A stretch of DNA of 64,000 nt from Megascapheus bottae (GCA_024803745.1 JANJXV010000025.1:17482110-17546109); one strand, 5' to 3'; numbered from the stretch's first letter, positions 52,801-64,000 are shown. A program made the numbers and translations. The notes: generated from the sequence alone by a model not told the origin.

Positions 52801-53365
52801 AGTAGCCCAGCTCCCATCTAGATTTTTTTTTTCCTCTGGGATTATTCGACATTTTTCCTTGGATAAACTGTAGTTTGCTATCTGGGACTTCTTTAAGGTC
52901 AAGGCCATAGAGAAGGATCCAGGCTCCTTCCTCTGAGCAGCTGCCATGCCTGTATCTTCCACCAGGTGGCGCTGTGGCCCCAGGACCACCCATCCTTCAC
53001 AGACTGCTCTCAGCCTTCACAAGGAGCTGTCCCTCAAGAATGCCACCAGGGGCTATCACTGTACATGGAGTAGGCAGGGGACAGTATGGCAGATTCTTCC
53101 TACATAAGGCTGACCCCCTGATCTCTGGTCTATGTGTCAGTGGCTATTTTCCTCCAGGGTCATGGATGTAGCAGTTGCCGTGGAGACCAAGGCCTGGTGG
53201 GACTAGGATCCCTGGTGGCTTGCACAGTGAATTGAATAGTTGGTGCTGGACTTGGAGTCAGCTGTCCAGCAGAGGACAGAGACTGTTGATCCATCAGAGG
53301 CACTACACAGCCCCAGAGGCCAAGCCTCAGATTCCTAGAATGACAGGTGGGAGAGTGGGAGACCC

Positions 53366-53741
53366 TCAGAAGATCTTAAAGCCTTTGAGGAGAGTCAGGG
53401 TGGGTGCCTTGCGTTTGCTCTGGGCACGGGATGATTTCACAGTGACCAGCTTGGCCTGGGCCACGGTGGGCATCTCCTTTAGGTTGGCAGTGGCGAGAGT
53501 GTTCAAGGTACAGCTGGCTAGCCCATGGTGGGCAGTGAAGGGGGTCTGGTGCGTCAGGGCCCTGTCCTCAGAGACGAGAAGAGGCCGTGCCAGGGGGCTC
53601 TTCTCCAGTTCCCGCCGGGCTTCCCGCACCGCCTCATGGAAGACGTGCTGCACGTGTTCAAAGTCCAGGCAGGCAGAGACCTCAAAAAACAGGCACCCGA
53701 ACCTGCCAGCCAACGCCGCACCCTCAGCCTTGGTGACCTGC
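53366..53741 (-). CDS. RASL12: RASL12 exon 5 (C-terminal 124 residues and stop)
   Basis: Acceptor ccgtccag before GCAGGTCACCAAGG; one base completes Arg, then QVTKAEG. Encodes AGRFGCLFFEVSACLDFEHV, the Arg/Glu-rich helix EAVREARRELEKS and the basic tail VTVKSSRAQSKRKAPTLTLL ending KGFKIF, stop TGA at 53368-53366. No clear AATAAA follows in the next 2 kb. Confidence 0.96.
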
Positions 53742-55806
53742 CTGGACGGAAAGCAGGGTGAGGCAGTGACTCATCAGGGGAGCTCTCCTAGGCAAGAAGA
53801 ACCAGTCCTACACCCAGCTCCCCACGTTCTGCCTGGGGGGGGCTGAGCCTCAAGTTTCTCCTCTGTACCATGGGGTATTGACCTAAGTTGCTCAGGGGTG
53901 TTAAAACTCGATGACTTATGTTCAGTGCCCAGCCCAGAGAGTTGGGGCTCAATTTAAAAATGGTGACTGGCTAGGCACCTGGAATACCAGGTAGGCAGAA
54001 AGCTGAGATTTAAGGATTGTAGTTAGAAGCCAGCCCAGCAAAGAGTCTGTGAGACTTTTCTCTCCAAATAAATACCACCCCCCCAAAAAAAAATCCAGAA
54101 GTGTTGCTGTGGCTCAAGTGGGAGAGCAGGACAGTTTCCAGGTCCCGCGTTCAAGCCCCAGGACCAGTCCCTCCACCCCCAAACACACATATGAATACAC
54201 GAATAGTGAATGATGTCACTAAAGTCAGAATTCAAGATGCAAGGAAAAGGTAAGAGAGAATTTGGTATGAAATTCCCCAAATCAGACCTGCCTGTGACCA
54301 GAGGAAGAAGACTCCTTCCAGCCTGCTCTCTGCTCTCTCCTCTTCCCTTCTGTCAGGAAGTCAGCCTCCCTCTTCCCCTGGCTTGTGACACCAGTGCTAA
54401 ATAAAAGCAATTGTTTGGACTAAAGATGGCTAGGCCATTGAAATGACTCAAGTAGTCTGGCTGGCAGAGTTCTCAGAATGTATGGGTTTTTATCTGCATG
54501 TCCAGGAGAGGGCAGCAGAGAGCAGAGGAAAATGACTTTTCATGGTGTACAGAAGGACAAAGAGGGAGATGTGCCCATTCCATTCTGGTTCGATACTGTC
54601 CCCTGGAATGATAAGATAAAGTGCTCACTGCTAGGAAGATTCTGGAAACTTATGACCTTCAAGGCAAGAACTAAGGGGGTAAGAAAAAGGAACCACTGGC
54701 TGTTGGGTAGGTCAGATGTCCAGAAGAAGAAAGAGACAGGGATGCTCAAGGTTTTGAGGCTAAGGTTTCACTGGCTGAATTCTGACCATCACTAACTGAG
54801 GTGCTGAGGGGTTACCCCAGCTCCCATCGCTGAAGGGACAACACCGCCTGAGACAAAAGGAGATATCAGTGGCATGTAGGTGGCTCATATCTCTAATCCT
54901 AGCGACTCAGGAGGCTGAGGCCTCTGGATCCTGGTTCAAAGCCAACCAAAGCAAGAGTCTGTAAATCTTTTTTTTTTTTCACTCCTGGGGCTTGAACTCT
55001 GGGCCTGGGCACTGTCCTTGAACACTTTTTTCTCAAGGCCAGCGCTGTACTTGAGCCACAGTTCCACTTTTTTTTTTTTTTTTTGCCAGTCCTGGGCTTG
55101 AGCTGGGCACTGTCCTTGGACTTTCTCAAGGCTAGAGCTCTACCACTTGAGCCTCAGCGCCACTTCTGGCTTTTTCTATATATTTGGTACCCAGGAATTA
55201 AACCTGGGTTTTTATGAATGCTTGGCAAGCACTCTACTGCTAGGTCAAACTCCCACCTCTGTGAGACTCTTAATCACCATTCAATCACCAAAAAGCCAGA
55301 AGCAGAAATATGTCTGAAGTGCTAGAGTTCTGCCCTTGAGCCAAAAAAGGCTCAGGGACAGCACCCAGACTCTGGGTTCAAGCCTACTACAATGAGAGAC
55401 AGAGAGATGGAGACAGAGATAGAGACAGACAGACAGACAGACACACACACACCAGTGTGCCTCAGCCCTGGAATCTGACATCATGTTTTCCTTTAGCTTT
55501 TTTTGATTCAGGCTGGCATTCGACCACTTGAGCCAACCTCCACTTCTAGCTTTTGGTTAGTTCACTGAAGATAAGAGACTCTTGGATTTGTCTGCCAGAC
55601 TGATTTTGAACTGTGATCCTCACATCTCAGCTGCCTGAGTAGCTGGGGTAAAAGGTTCGAGCCACTGGGGCTCTGCTCAAATCCCGTCTTCGGATTCCTT
55701 AAATACTATCTCCATTCACTTTCATGGAACAACTTGCCTTGTTCCTCAAGAAGTGTCTCAGGATCGAACCTTTTCTGTCAGCCTCTTTACTGTGCCCCCA
55801 ACCCCA

Positions 55807-55855
<49 letters not shown>

Positions 55856-56572
55856 CCCTCAGGAAACCACAATTCCCTTCTCCCACTACCAATCTGACTT
55901 GTTCTAAACAAAGGGATCCTCTTTCCTAACACCAGTTCACTGGATCTTTGGGGCCTGGGAAATCAGGAGCTAGTAGTCAAGGGGGAATGGCGGGGAGTGA
56001 GTAGAAGGTGCCACACATTATATGCAAATTGGCTAAACGGGACACGGGCTGTATCAGTGAAGCTTGAGGGGTTACTGATCAGGAATGGACAGGAACACCA
56101 GGAAAGGCTCTCGGGCCAGCCAGGTGATTTGGCCATGCAGCATAGATAATGAGAAACAGAGAGGGGTGGAGTTGTGGTTATTTGGAAAAAAGCAGGGCCC
56201 CACCTCAAAATATTCCAATTCCAGGTTGTGTCGGCCAAGTAGAGAGGCAGTGTTCTGTAGCGATCTAGCCTCTGGCCCAGTCTGTGACCTCTGGTTCAAA
56301 TCCAAGCCTTTCCAAGAGAGCCTGCCCTTATAGCAGCCAACTGTGGCAGTGAGCCAGACTGCCTGGGGGGAGGTAAGAGCTGGTTGGGTCACAGAAGACA
56401 TGTGATCCAATAAGCCAAGCACAGCCTAGCATTGCAACTGGAATGGGGCACTGAATGACTAACCAGCTGACTAACCAGCTGCTGGGAGAGGGGCGCAGAA
56501 GGTCATGGAGGCTTAGGCGAGAAAGGGTGAGGCTGAAATACTACAGAGACTCATGAGGATAGGAGTGGCTTT

Positions 56573-56616
<44 letters not shown>

Positions 56617-57744
56617 ATGTTGAGGCTTGAACTCAGGGCCTCTGGCTCTTGCTTGGCTTTTTTCTTTCTTTTTTTCTTTTGTCAGTCCTGGGGCTTGAAC
56701 TCAGGGCCTGAGCACTGTCCTTGGGCTTTCTCAAGGCTAGCGCTCTACCACTTGAGCCACAGCACCATTTCCAGCTTTGTCTATGTATGTGGTACTGAGG
56801 AATCGAACCTGGGTCTTCGTGTACTCTACCACTAGGCCAGACTCCCAACCCATTGCTTGGCTTTTTTTTTGCTTGATGCTACCACTTGAGCCACACCACC
56901 ACGACTGGCTTTTGTGGGTTAAATGGAAATACGAATGTCACAGATTTATCAGTTTGGGCTAAGAAACATCATTTGCAGCTCTCAGCTTTCTGAGTAGCTT
57001 GGATTACAGGTATGAGCTACCCAGTGCCCAGTTTGGCTTTGCTTTTAACTTTTGGGGTCCAGCCCTTCTCCCACTTGTTCTTGGCTGTCTAGAAGACCAG
57101 CAACCCCCCCCCCCCCGCCCCTTACCACCCCATGTCCTTACTACACAATCCCTTTCCCTAAATTCCAAGTAATGGCTGCTCTTGACAGCTAATGAATCCT
57201 AGAGACGGCATCCTGCTTCTGTAAATGTAAAGAGTGAGCTTGGAGATGGAGAGCCAAGGTGGCCTGGGCATTTACCTGTACTGGGCCATATCCAGCTTGT
57301 TGCCTAGCAACAGAGCAGGGTAGCTGCGCTGAGTCTCCTTGGCATGCAGGGCCAGCAGCTCCAGGTAGCGGCTGCCGCCCTCGAAGCTCTGGCGGCTGTC
57401 CACACTGTACACTACCAGGAAGGCGTGGGCCCAGTTCAGGTAGCGTTCGCAGTTCCTGGGGGTGTCCTGGAGTGAGGGACAGAGGACATGGGGTAAAAGG
57501 CCCATCAGCCTGGGATAGCAGTCTTTTGTACATTGTTCCCCAGCATAGGCCTTTTCAAAGGACACTTGAGTGTGGATTTGGCCTGGTGTGAAAGGAGACA
57601 TTGTCTCATGACCTGCCTCCCACCATCCAGATGGAGCTGGGAAGACCTTGGCCTCCCTGGGCCCAGAGCCAGGAACTCTCAAATAACCTTCCAGGGGACC
57701 TGCTGCCCTTAACCACTATTGGTCTAGGGTCAAGTTCACGTTGC

Positions 57745-57797
<53 letters not shown>

Positions 57798-58443
57798 CGC
57801 GCTAGTCCTGGGGTTTGAACCCAGGGCCTGGGCCCTGGGTCCTTGAGCTTTTGTGCTCTACCACTTGAACCACACAGCGCCCACTTCTGGCTTTTGTGAT
57901 GGTTTATTGGAGAAAAGAGTCTCATGGATTTTGCCATCTGGGGGTTGGCTTCCAACCACGATCCTCAGATCTCAGCCAGTGCAGGGTGCCTCCTCCTCGG
58001 GGCACCCCAGGGAAGGATCTTTGCCATGCTTTGAATTTTGGCAAACGTTAAGACTCAGGTTCAGAAAAGTCAAGGCCTCCCTCAAAGTCACACAGCACCC
58101 TGGAGCCTCAGAGGAATGAATATAAATTCCCAGCCGATGCCCTGTGCCGATTTTCAGCACCTTCCTCCCCCACCCCCCACACACACCCCGCAACACATGG
58201 GGAATGGAGTGGAGGTAATTTACCAGGTCTGCAGTGTCCATGACCTTCAGGTGGACAAGCTGGTGGTCCACAGTCTCCTCAGAGCTGTAAGTGTCCTCTG
58301 TAACACAGATGGTCACCAGGTCAGAGGCAGGCAGGCCACCCACAAACCCAGCCTATCTCGTTTCCCTCTGTGTGTAGGTAAGTGGTGGAAGCTTGGAGCT
58401 TTCACTTGGCTTACTTCACTCACACCTGGCCTTCTACCACTTC

Positions 58444-58488
<45 letters not shown>

Positions 58489-61400
58489 ACAAACAAATGC
58501 TAGGGCTTAAACTCAGGGCCTGGGCATTGTCCTTGAGCTTTAGTGCTAAAAGCTAGCACTCTGCTACTTGAGTTATATACCCCCACTTCTGGTTTTTTGG
58601 TGGTTAGTTGGGAATAAAAGTCTCATAGATTTTCCTGCTCCAGCTGTCTTCCAACTGCAATCCTCAGATCTCAGCCTCCTGAGTAGCTAGGATTCTAGGT
58701 ATGGGTCACTGGTGTTATTTTTTCCCTTTTCTTTTCTGTCTCTTTCTTTTTTCCCCTATTCTTTTTTTTTTTTTGCCAGTCCTGGGCTTGAGCTCAGGGC
58801 CTGAGCACTGTCCTTGGACTTTCTCAAGGCTAGGGCTCTATCACTTGAGCCTCAACACCACTTCCAGCTTTTTCTATGTATGTGGTACCAAGGAATCGAA
58901 CCCTGGTCTTAGTGCATGCTAGGCAAGCACTCTACCACGAGGCCAAACTCCCAGCCCTCCCCCTATTCTTTTCATCTCAAACCTGAGAAATCAGCAAGTA
59001 CCTAGTGGTCAGACATGCAAAGAAGATGTCACCTCCCCAGCCCCGGATCTCCCCCGACACCCCACATTTGCACATTTCCAAGAATTCACTAGACTGCCTT
59101 CCCTTGCATACCCGTTTGGGGTGTGCCCTCCCCCCAATAAGACTTCTCCAGGCAGAACTGGGGTCCTCTCTATCTCCTGGCAGCACTATGAGAGCAGCAC
59201 CCCACGCTGGATGAATGTAGAGGCACACACGGCTGCGGGGCCGCTGGCCAGCATGCAAGGCCTGGACACACTCCAGGTCCACTGGTGTCCGGAATGAATC
59301 ACACACAGCACCTCGTCCCCAGCCTGCTCTTATGCAAAGACCAAAAAAAAAATTGAATGGAAACTATGTCCAAAATGTTTAACTATATTTGGCCCCAAAG
59401 AGCTGGCCCTGGATGCCTACATTTTGTCACATTGGTCTTTTTATTTTCTAACTGAAGTCGTCTGGAGTATGCTTCCAAACAGGCTGAGGATCCTGACCAG
59501 GTCAGGGAAAGGTGTTAGCCTCCTCCTGCCCCTTACTTCCAACTGCCTTTTTGGTCAGTCTTGGGGCTTGAACTCAGGGCCTGGGCACTGTCCCTGAGCT
59601 TTTTTGCTCAAGGCTAGCACTCTACCACTTGAGTCACAGAGCACTTTCCAGTTTTCTGTGGTTCAGTGGAGATGAGAGTCTCGTAGATTTTCATGCCCCA
59701 GGAAGGCTTTGAACCTCAAGTCTCAGACCTCAGCTTCCTGAAGAGTGTTATGTATATGGTGCCCGTTGGTACTGGGGCTTGAACTCAGCACCTGGGCACT
59801 GCCCCTTAGCTGTTGCACTCAAGGATAGTACTCTTATCACTTGAGCCATGCCTCCACTTCTGGCTTTTTGGTGGTTCATTGCAGATTAAAAAAAAAAATC
59901 AGGCCGGGAGTTTGGCCTAGTGGTTAAAGTGCTTGCCTACCATGCATGAAGACCTGGGTTCGATTCCTCGGTACCACATACATAGAAAAAAAGCCGGAAG
60001 TGGTGCTGAGGCTCAAGTGGTAGAGCTCTAGCCTTGAGAAAGTCCAAGGACAGTGCTCAGGCCCTGAGCTCAAGCCCTGGACTGGCAAAAAAAAAAAAAA
60101 AAAAAAGTCTCCTTGACTGGCTCTAAATCTCAATCCTCAAATCTCAGCCTCCTGAGAGGCTGAATCCTAACTAGGATTCCTCATGGGCCACATGTGCTTG
60201 GCTAGAGCAATAAAAGGAATAGTTTTTGATCAGACTGTAGTGGGGAAATCCTACAGATATAGCACTAACTCGAGTCCTTGAATGGAAGGGAGAAGGGCTG
60301 AGTATGATGGTAAGCCACAGCCTTTCTGTGACAGGAGGATATTCCTGAAGCCCCTGGTTTCTCCCCGCACTCAGCACCAGCAAAGCCCTCCTATAAAGCC
60401 TCCCTAACAGCTCCCACAGTCAACAACCCATGACAGAACCCGGCCCTTGACAGCTCAGTCTATCAGATGGAGAAACTGAGGCACGGAAAGCAAGACTTCA
60501 TCCTCATCCTCGGCACTTGAGGGGACTCTCGGATCTTAAGCAAGCCACTGACCCTCTTTGCTGATCCATTTCTCCACCCATTAAGTGGGGGTGATAAATT
60601 CTGAGAGAGAATCCTAATCCCCCAATCCAGCCTGATGGTACAGAGCATTTAGCTCTGTGTACCTGCTGGAACTGGGGATAAATTCCACCTCAAGGGGTCC
60701 CCAGATGTGCTCAGTCTCTTGGGGGCGATGCTAGAAAAAGCTAAAGAGCTGTTGTGCCAACGCCTGCTGGAGACTCACTCATTGAACATCCAGAACTTTC
60801 TGGCTTCTGTTCTTCCTGGCGATAGGGACAGGACCCCTGAGCAATGGCGCTGCTCCCTAGAATGCCCCAGTGGAGAATGTCTGGCGTTGTCTGCACCCAC
60901 GGGCTGCAGTGAGAGGTGACTAACTGCTGTGGGGTGGCTGTACCCCCATTCCAGACAGTCTGACCACATGGTCCATGTCCCAGTCACAAGATAGAACTTG
61001 GAAATTACTCAATCAAGACCTCCAATGGTAGAGTGCTAGCCTTGAGCAAAAGAGCTCAGGGTTCTTCTCATGGGACTCACTCTGGCTCCAAAGGCAGGCA
61101 GGCCTCCTGGAGAGTTTCTCAAAGGTCTGTGTTCTGAAAAAGAACACTCAGTGACCATCTTGAAAAACATCTCTTTGCCTATGAATATCCTGCTTCATTG
61201 GGCTTTTTGATCTTCATTCTTTTGAAGTCTACTCATACCTTCTATTTTAGGATAAATGAGTCCAAGTCCAGTCTGTGTTCCCTGAGCTGAGCCAACTCCC
61301 CTGCTCTCTGGGGTGGGCTGTGGTATGGGTATTTCTGCCACTTGAACCAATCTTTCTAAAATCAAATAATCCTGCAGCTTCTCCCATCTGCTCTAGATGT

Positions 61401-61540
61401 GTCCCCCCTCACTGGGGGGCCCCAGGGGAGGGACCCACAAGGGCCCAAGGGAAGCAGAGGTCAGAGACAAATGCTTTTCTTACCCAAGTTGGGATCATAT
61501 TCGCTGATAAACCTCTTGGTCAGAAACTTCACAGTGAGGG
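53366..61540 (-). CDS. RASL12: RASL12 (RAS-like family 12), exons 2-5; exon 1 beyond the right edge
   Basis: A Ras-superfamily small GTPase of little-known function. Visible exons 61540-61484, 58297-58224, 57466-57276 and 53741-53366 join in phase and give 231 codons; the missing exon (P-loop) would bring it to about 266 residues as in human. Visible GTPase motifs are the effector region KRFISEYDPNLEDTY, G3 as DTADL rather than DTAGQ, G4 as GNKLDM and G5 as EVSAC rather than SAK. The C-terminus ends KGFKIF, with no CAAX box, so it should not be prenylated, as known for this family member. Confidence 0.95.
53835..53935 (-). mobile_element. Probable MIR fragment
   Basis: gcctcaagtttctcctctgt then accatggggtattga resembles reversed MIR. 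Just upstream of RASL12 exon 5 in the transcript. Confidence 0.45.
54170..54870. other. RASL12 intron 4, unique part
   Basis: Single-copy sequence, no exon. Confidence 0.6.
55069..55257 (-). mobile_element. ID-dimer SINE nested in a composite SINE
   Basis: T16 and gccagtcctgggcttgagct; host flanks at 54970-55068 and after 55257. Confidence 0.8.
55809..55852. repeat. (CA)n microsatellite
   Basis: About 21 CA units in RASL12 intron 4. Confidence 0.95.
55900..56565. other. RASL12 intron 4, unique part
   Basis: No repeats or exon; a 12-bp direct repeat gactaaccagct occurs at about 56457-56480. Confidence 0.6.
56574..56614. repeat. (GT)n microsatellite
   Basis: About 20 GT units. Confidence 0.95.
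56655..56851 (-). mobile_element. ID-dimer SINE, reversed
   Basis: ttttgtcagtcctggggctt to ccactaggccagactcccaa. Confidence 0.85.
57276..57466 (-). CDS. RASL12: RASL12 exon 4 (switch II to G4)
   Basis: 191 bp, phase 0 in and two bases out. Acceptor ccctcactccag, donor gtaaatgcc. Encodes DTPRNCERYLNWAHAFLVVY, SVDSRQSFEGGSRYLELLAL and LLLGNKLDMAQY with the guanine-binding NKLD. Confidence 0.96.
57749..57800. repeat. (TG)n then CGCGCG, Z-DNA-prone tract
   Basis: About 22 TG units ending tacgcgcgc; on the RASL12 transcript it reads (CA)n, about 425 nt after exon 3. Confidence 0.95.
58224..58297 (-). CDS. RASL12: RASL12 exon 3 (switch I to G3)
   Basis: 74 bp. Acceptor atctgtgttacag, donor gtaaattacc. 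Encodes DTYSSEETVDHQLVHLKVMD then TADL. Skipping this exon would shift the frame. CA repeats lie on both sides in the transcript. Confidence 0.95.
58448..58487. repeat. (GT)n microsatellite
   Basis: About 19 GT units; reads (CA)n in the RASL12 transcript, 150 nt before exon 3. Confidence 0.95.
58760..58957 (-). mobile_element. ID-dimer SINE, reversed
   Basis: T12, gccagtcctgggcttgagct to gaggccaaactcccagccct. Confidence 0.85.
58975..59545. other. RASL12 intron 2, unique part
   Basis: No exon seen in either strand. Confidence 0.6.
59902..60106 (+). mobile_element. ID-dimer SINE (young subtype)
   Basis: gccgggagtttggcctagtg to ggactggc plus A20; inserted in a reversed composite SINE (59755-60200). 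Confidence 0.9.
60460..60605 (-). mobile_element. MIR fragments
   Basis: agcaagccactgaccctctt, ccatttctccacccattaag and tgggggtgataaatt form the reversed MIR 3' part; cagatggagaaactgaggca at 60465 is a second MIR-like piece in the opposite sense. Confidence 0.55.
60610..61480. other. RASL12 intron 2, unique part next to exon 2
   Basis: No exon or complete repeat seen; a short ID-like scrap at 61025-61065. Confidence 0.6.
61484..61540 (-). CDS. RASL12: RASL12 exon 2 (LTVKFL..YDPNL)
   Basis: 57 bp. Acceptor gccttttttgcag, donor gtaagaaaag. Encodes LTVKFLTKRFISEYDPNL with split codons at each end, covering helix 1 and the effector loop. No exon 1 candidate (GRRGAGKS) is seen in the remaining 2.4 kb. 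Confidence 0.93.
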
Positions 61541-61654
61541 CTGCAAAAAAGGCAGAAAAAAGTGGGCTCAATTTCCTTTCGCATAGCTGCTGTCTCCTCC
61601 CTGTACCCATGTATGTAAGAATGCGTGCTTATGCCAGTGTGTGTGTGTGTACTA

Positions 61655-61872
61655 GGGCTTGAACTCTGGGCCTGGGCACTATCCCTGAGCTCTTCAGCTC
61701 AAGGCTAGCGCTCTACCATTTTAATCCCCAGAATCACTTCTGGTTTTCTGGTGGTTAATTGGAGATAAGAGACTCACAGATTTTCTTGCCTGGGCTGGCT
61801 TTGAACCAAGATCCTCAGATCTCAGCCTCCTGAGTAGCTAGGATTACAGGCCTGAGCCACTGGCACTCGGCT
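61655..61872 (-). mobile_element. Composite B1-head/ID-tail SINE, reversed
   Basis: gggcttgaactctgggcctg to gattacaggcctgagccact, in RASL12 intron 1 directly upstream of exon 2 in the transcript. Confidence 0.8.
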
Positions 61873-62137
61873 TCCATACCTTTTTTGCTTAAGGCTGGTG
61901 TTCTACCACTTGAATCTGATCCCCACGATTAGGCTTTTTTTGGTTGGTTATCTAGAGATGAATTAGTAGTGCAGATGTGAGCCCTCTGCAACATCTGGCA
62001 GCTCCTCTCACTATAATGGGGGTCTTTATGGGGCTGACACTGAAGCTCAGCTCTTCCACAGAGCCAAGATGAGGTGCTAAGGGGTTTGAGAGGCTCAGAA
62101 GAAACTAGAAATGTGGGCGCCAAATCTTGGTCACTGG

Positions 62138-62138
<1 letters not shown>

Positions 62139-62190
<52 letters not shown>
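62139..62190. repeat. (TG)n microsatellite
   Basis: About 25 TG units in RASL12 intron 1. Confidence 0.95.
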
Positions 62191-62191
<1 letters not shown>

Positions 62192-62401
62192 CTGGACTTT
62201 AGCTGGAAGCCCAAGAGACAGAGAACAGAGGTGACCCCTGGGCCATCCCTGGGAGGTCGTAAGCCCCAACGGCCTGGAAGTTAGGATTCAGTGAGATTCA
62301 AGCCGAGCCATGCCCCAAGGAGACAACAACACTCAAGACTGCATCCTCAGAACTGAGTTTAGCCATCTAAAGCAAGAGTTAGCCAACTATTAAACTGTAT
62401 T

Positions 62402-62515
62402 ATTTCCTTCCTTCCTTCCTTCCTTCCTTCCTTCCTTCCTTCCTTCCTTCCTTCCTTCCTTCTCTTCCTCCTCCTCCTCCTCCTCCTCCTCCTCCTCCTC
62501 CTCCTCCTTCTCCTT
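62402..62515. repeat. (CCTT)n(CTC)n pyrimidine tract
   Basis: About 15 CCTT units followed by about 14 CTC units, almost pure pyrimidine on the plus strand, followed at once by a reversed composite SINE (62518-62750). Confidence 0.95.
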
Positions 62516-63030
62516 TGTTGTACTGTTACTGGGGTTTGAGCTCAGGGCCTCCCACTCTTGCTTAGCTTCTTTGGCTCAAAGCTGGTGCTTTACCCCTTTA
62601 GCCATCGTTCCACTTCTTGCTTTTGGGTAGTTAATTGGAAATAAGAGTCTCTTGGAATTGTTTGTCCTGGCTGGCTTCAAAGATGTAATTCTCAAACCTC
62701 AGCCTCCTGAGTAGGTAGAATTACAGGTGTAAACTACCACAGCAGGCTACACTAGATTGTATAAAAGATGTGATAGTGCCAAGAAAATTTCTTTTTTTTG
62801 GATAATTTCTTTACAGGATTCCTAACAGTGTTCGTTTATAAATTAATGCCCAAGGCATACGTACTTTAAAAGTGAAATTCCTTCAGTTATCTAATCCCTT
62901 GCCAGACCTTCAAAGAGGTCCATGTAGCAGCTAATATTCAGAGACAAGAGCTAATCTTCTCTGTGTATAAACCAGATACTTTGCCTCCTTAATGAGACAT
63001 GGGAAGACCGGCTTCAAAATAAAAATGTAG

Positions 63031-63215
63031 GGCTAGGAATGTGGCTTAGTGGTAGAGGGCTTGCCTCACATACATGAAGCCCTGGGTTTGATTCCACATT
63101 AATAGAAAAGGCCAGAAGTGGTGCTGTGGCACAAGGGGCAGAATGCTAGCCTTGAGCAAAAGAAGTCCAAGGACAGTGTCCAGGCCCTGAGTTCAAGCCC
63201 CGAGTCTGGCAAAGA
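63031..63215 (+). mobile_element. ID-dimer SINE
   Basis: ggctaggaatgtggcttagt to agtctggcaaagaaagaaat. Confidence 0.85.
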
Positions 63216-63231
63216 AAGAAATATAGAAAGA

Positions 63232-63430
63232 GGGGCCGGGAGTTTGGCCTAGTGGTTAAAGTGCTTGCCTAGCATGCACGAAGACCCGGGTTCAATTCCT
63301 CGGTACCACATACATAGAAAAAAGCCAGAAATGGTGCTGAGGCTCAAGTGGTAGAGCTCTAGCCTTGAGAAAGTCCAAGGACAGTGCTCAGGCCCTGAGC
63401 TCAAGCCCAGGACTGGCAAAAAAAAAAAAG
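63232..63430 (+). mobile_element. ID-dimer SINE with target duplication in the previous copy's tail
   Basis: Flanked by gaaatatagaaag (63218-63230 and after the A-tail at 63430); the second copy of the flank has expanded to (GAAA)n. Confidence 0.9.
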
Positions 63431-63499
63431 AAATATAGAAAGAAAGAAAGAAAGAAAGAAAAGAAAAGAAAGGAAGAAAGGAAGTGAACAAACAAGTAG

Positions 63500-64000
63500 A
63501 TCAAATGCTGGTGCTGGTGTCTCACACCTGTAATCCTAGCTACTCAGAATGCTGAGATCTAAAGATCACAGTTCAAAGCCAGCCCAGGTAGACAAATCTG
63601 AGAGACTCTTATCTCTCTTATCTCCAGTTAACCTGGGGTGGGGGACAAAAAAATCTAGAAGTGGAGGTGTGGCTCAAGTGTGAACAGTGCCAGCCTAGTA
63701 TGAAAAAAAAACTAAGCAAGAAGGTGCGCTCCCCCAGCACAGACATATACACAAGTAAATCTAGTTTTGTTTTTGTTTTTAATCAGAGACTAGGCCCAAG
63801 GATGTCAAAGACTACAGCCCCGTAGTGGCTCACACACGTAATCCTAGCTACTCATGAGGTGGAGATCTGAGGATTGAGGTTCAAAGCTAATTCCAGGCAG
63901 AAAAAAAAAAAAAAAAAAGATCTCTGACTTTTCCCTTCAATTTATCACCAAAACGTGGAGCTGTGGCTCAAGTCCAGAGACAGCATCTAGGCCTCAAATT
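63500..64000. other. RASL12 intron 1, SINE-filled right edge
   Basis: Two composite SINEs (63505-63700 and 63820-64000, the last cut by the window edge). RASL12 exon 1 is not present. Confidence 0.6.

Noticed and set aside
53175..53846. 223-codon plus-strand ORF across the RASL12 last exon
   Set aside because: It is the antisense shadow of RASL12 exon 5, which matches the known protein on the minus strand.

Overview
The window is mammalian nuclear DNA from a rodent. It holds single-copy vertebrate genes split into short exons with GT-AG junctions, two CpG-island promoters, and a very dense background of SINEs. Two SINE types dominate. One is a dimeric tRNA/ID-type element of about 190 bp. 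The other is a composite with a 7SL/B1-like head (gctcacacctgtaatcctag) joined to an ID-like second half. Classic B1 fragments, fossil MIRs, probable L1 3' ends and one class II (IAP-like) solo LTR are also present. The SINE repertoire best fits a castorimorph rodent (kangaroo rat, pocket mouse or gopher group); that placement is inference, while 'rodent' is secure.

Layout: SPG21 (maspardin; minus strand; CpG-island promoter near 11.6-12.2 kb, ATG at 7707-7709, coding exons to 1860, remainder off the left edge), then MTFMT (mitochondrial methionyl-tRNA formyltransferase; minus strand; complete in nine exons, ATG at 33449-33451, stop at 15718-15720), then SLC51B (organic solute transporter beta; plus strand; three coding exons 46674-50747, with a candidate non-coding first exon near 43.6 kb), then RASL12 (RAS-like 12; minus strand; exons 2-5 at 61540-53366, exon 1 off the right edge). 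This order and orientation match human 15q22.31 as I know it.

The genes are neighbours, not a pathway. SPG21 encodes an endosomal alpha/beta-hydrolase-like protein, MTFMT makes fMet-tRNA for mitochondrial translation, SLC51B is the accessory subunit of the basolateral bile-acid exporter, and RASL12 is an unprenylated Ras-like GTPase. I reconstructed every coding exon by reading splice sites and checking that codon phase joins. The MTFMT exons sum to 1173 bp (390 codons plus stop).

I found no undescribed multi-gene system. The most unusual items are: an inverted copy of about 37 nt of the MTFMT exon 6 end plus its 5' splice site inside the preceding intron; a SINE with a 3' transduced segment, its own AATAAA and a second A-tail inside perfect target-site duplications; a solo LTR nested in a SINE; a GAAA-repeat frameshift in the MTFMT C-terminal tail; a CpG-rich array of NRF1-like sites just after the SLC51B stop; a candidate FXR element in front of SLC51B; and CA repeats on both sides of RASL12 exon 3.
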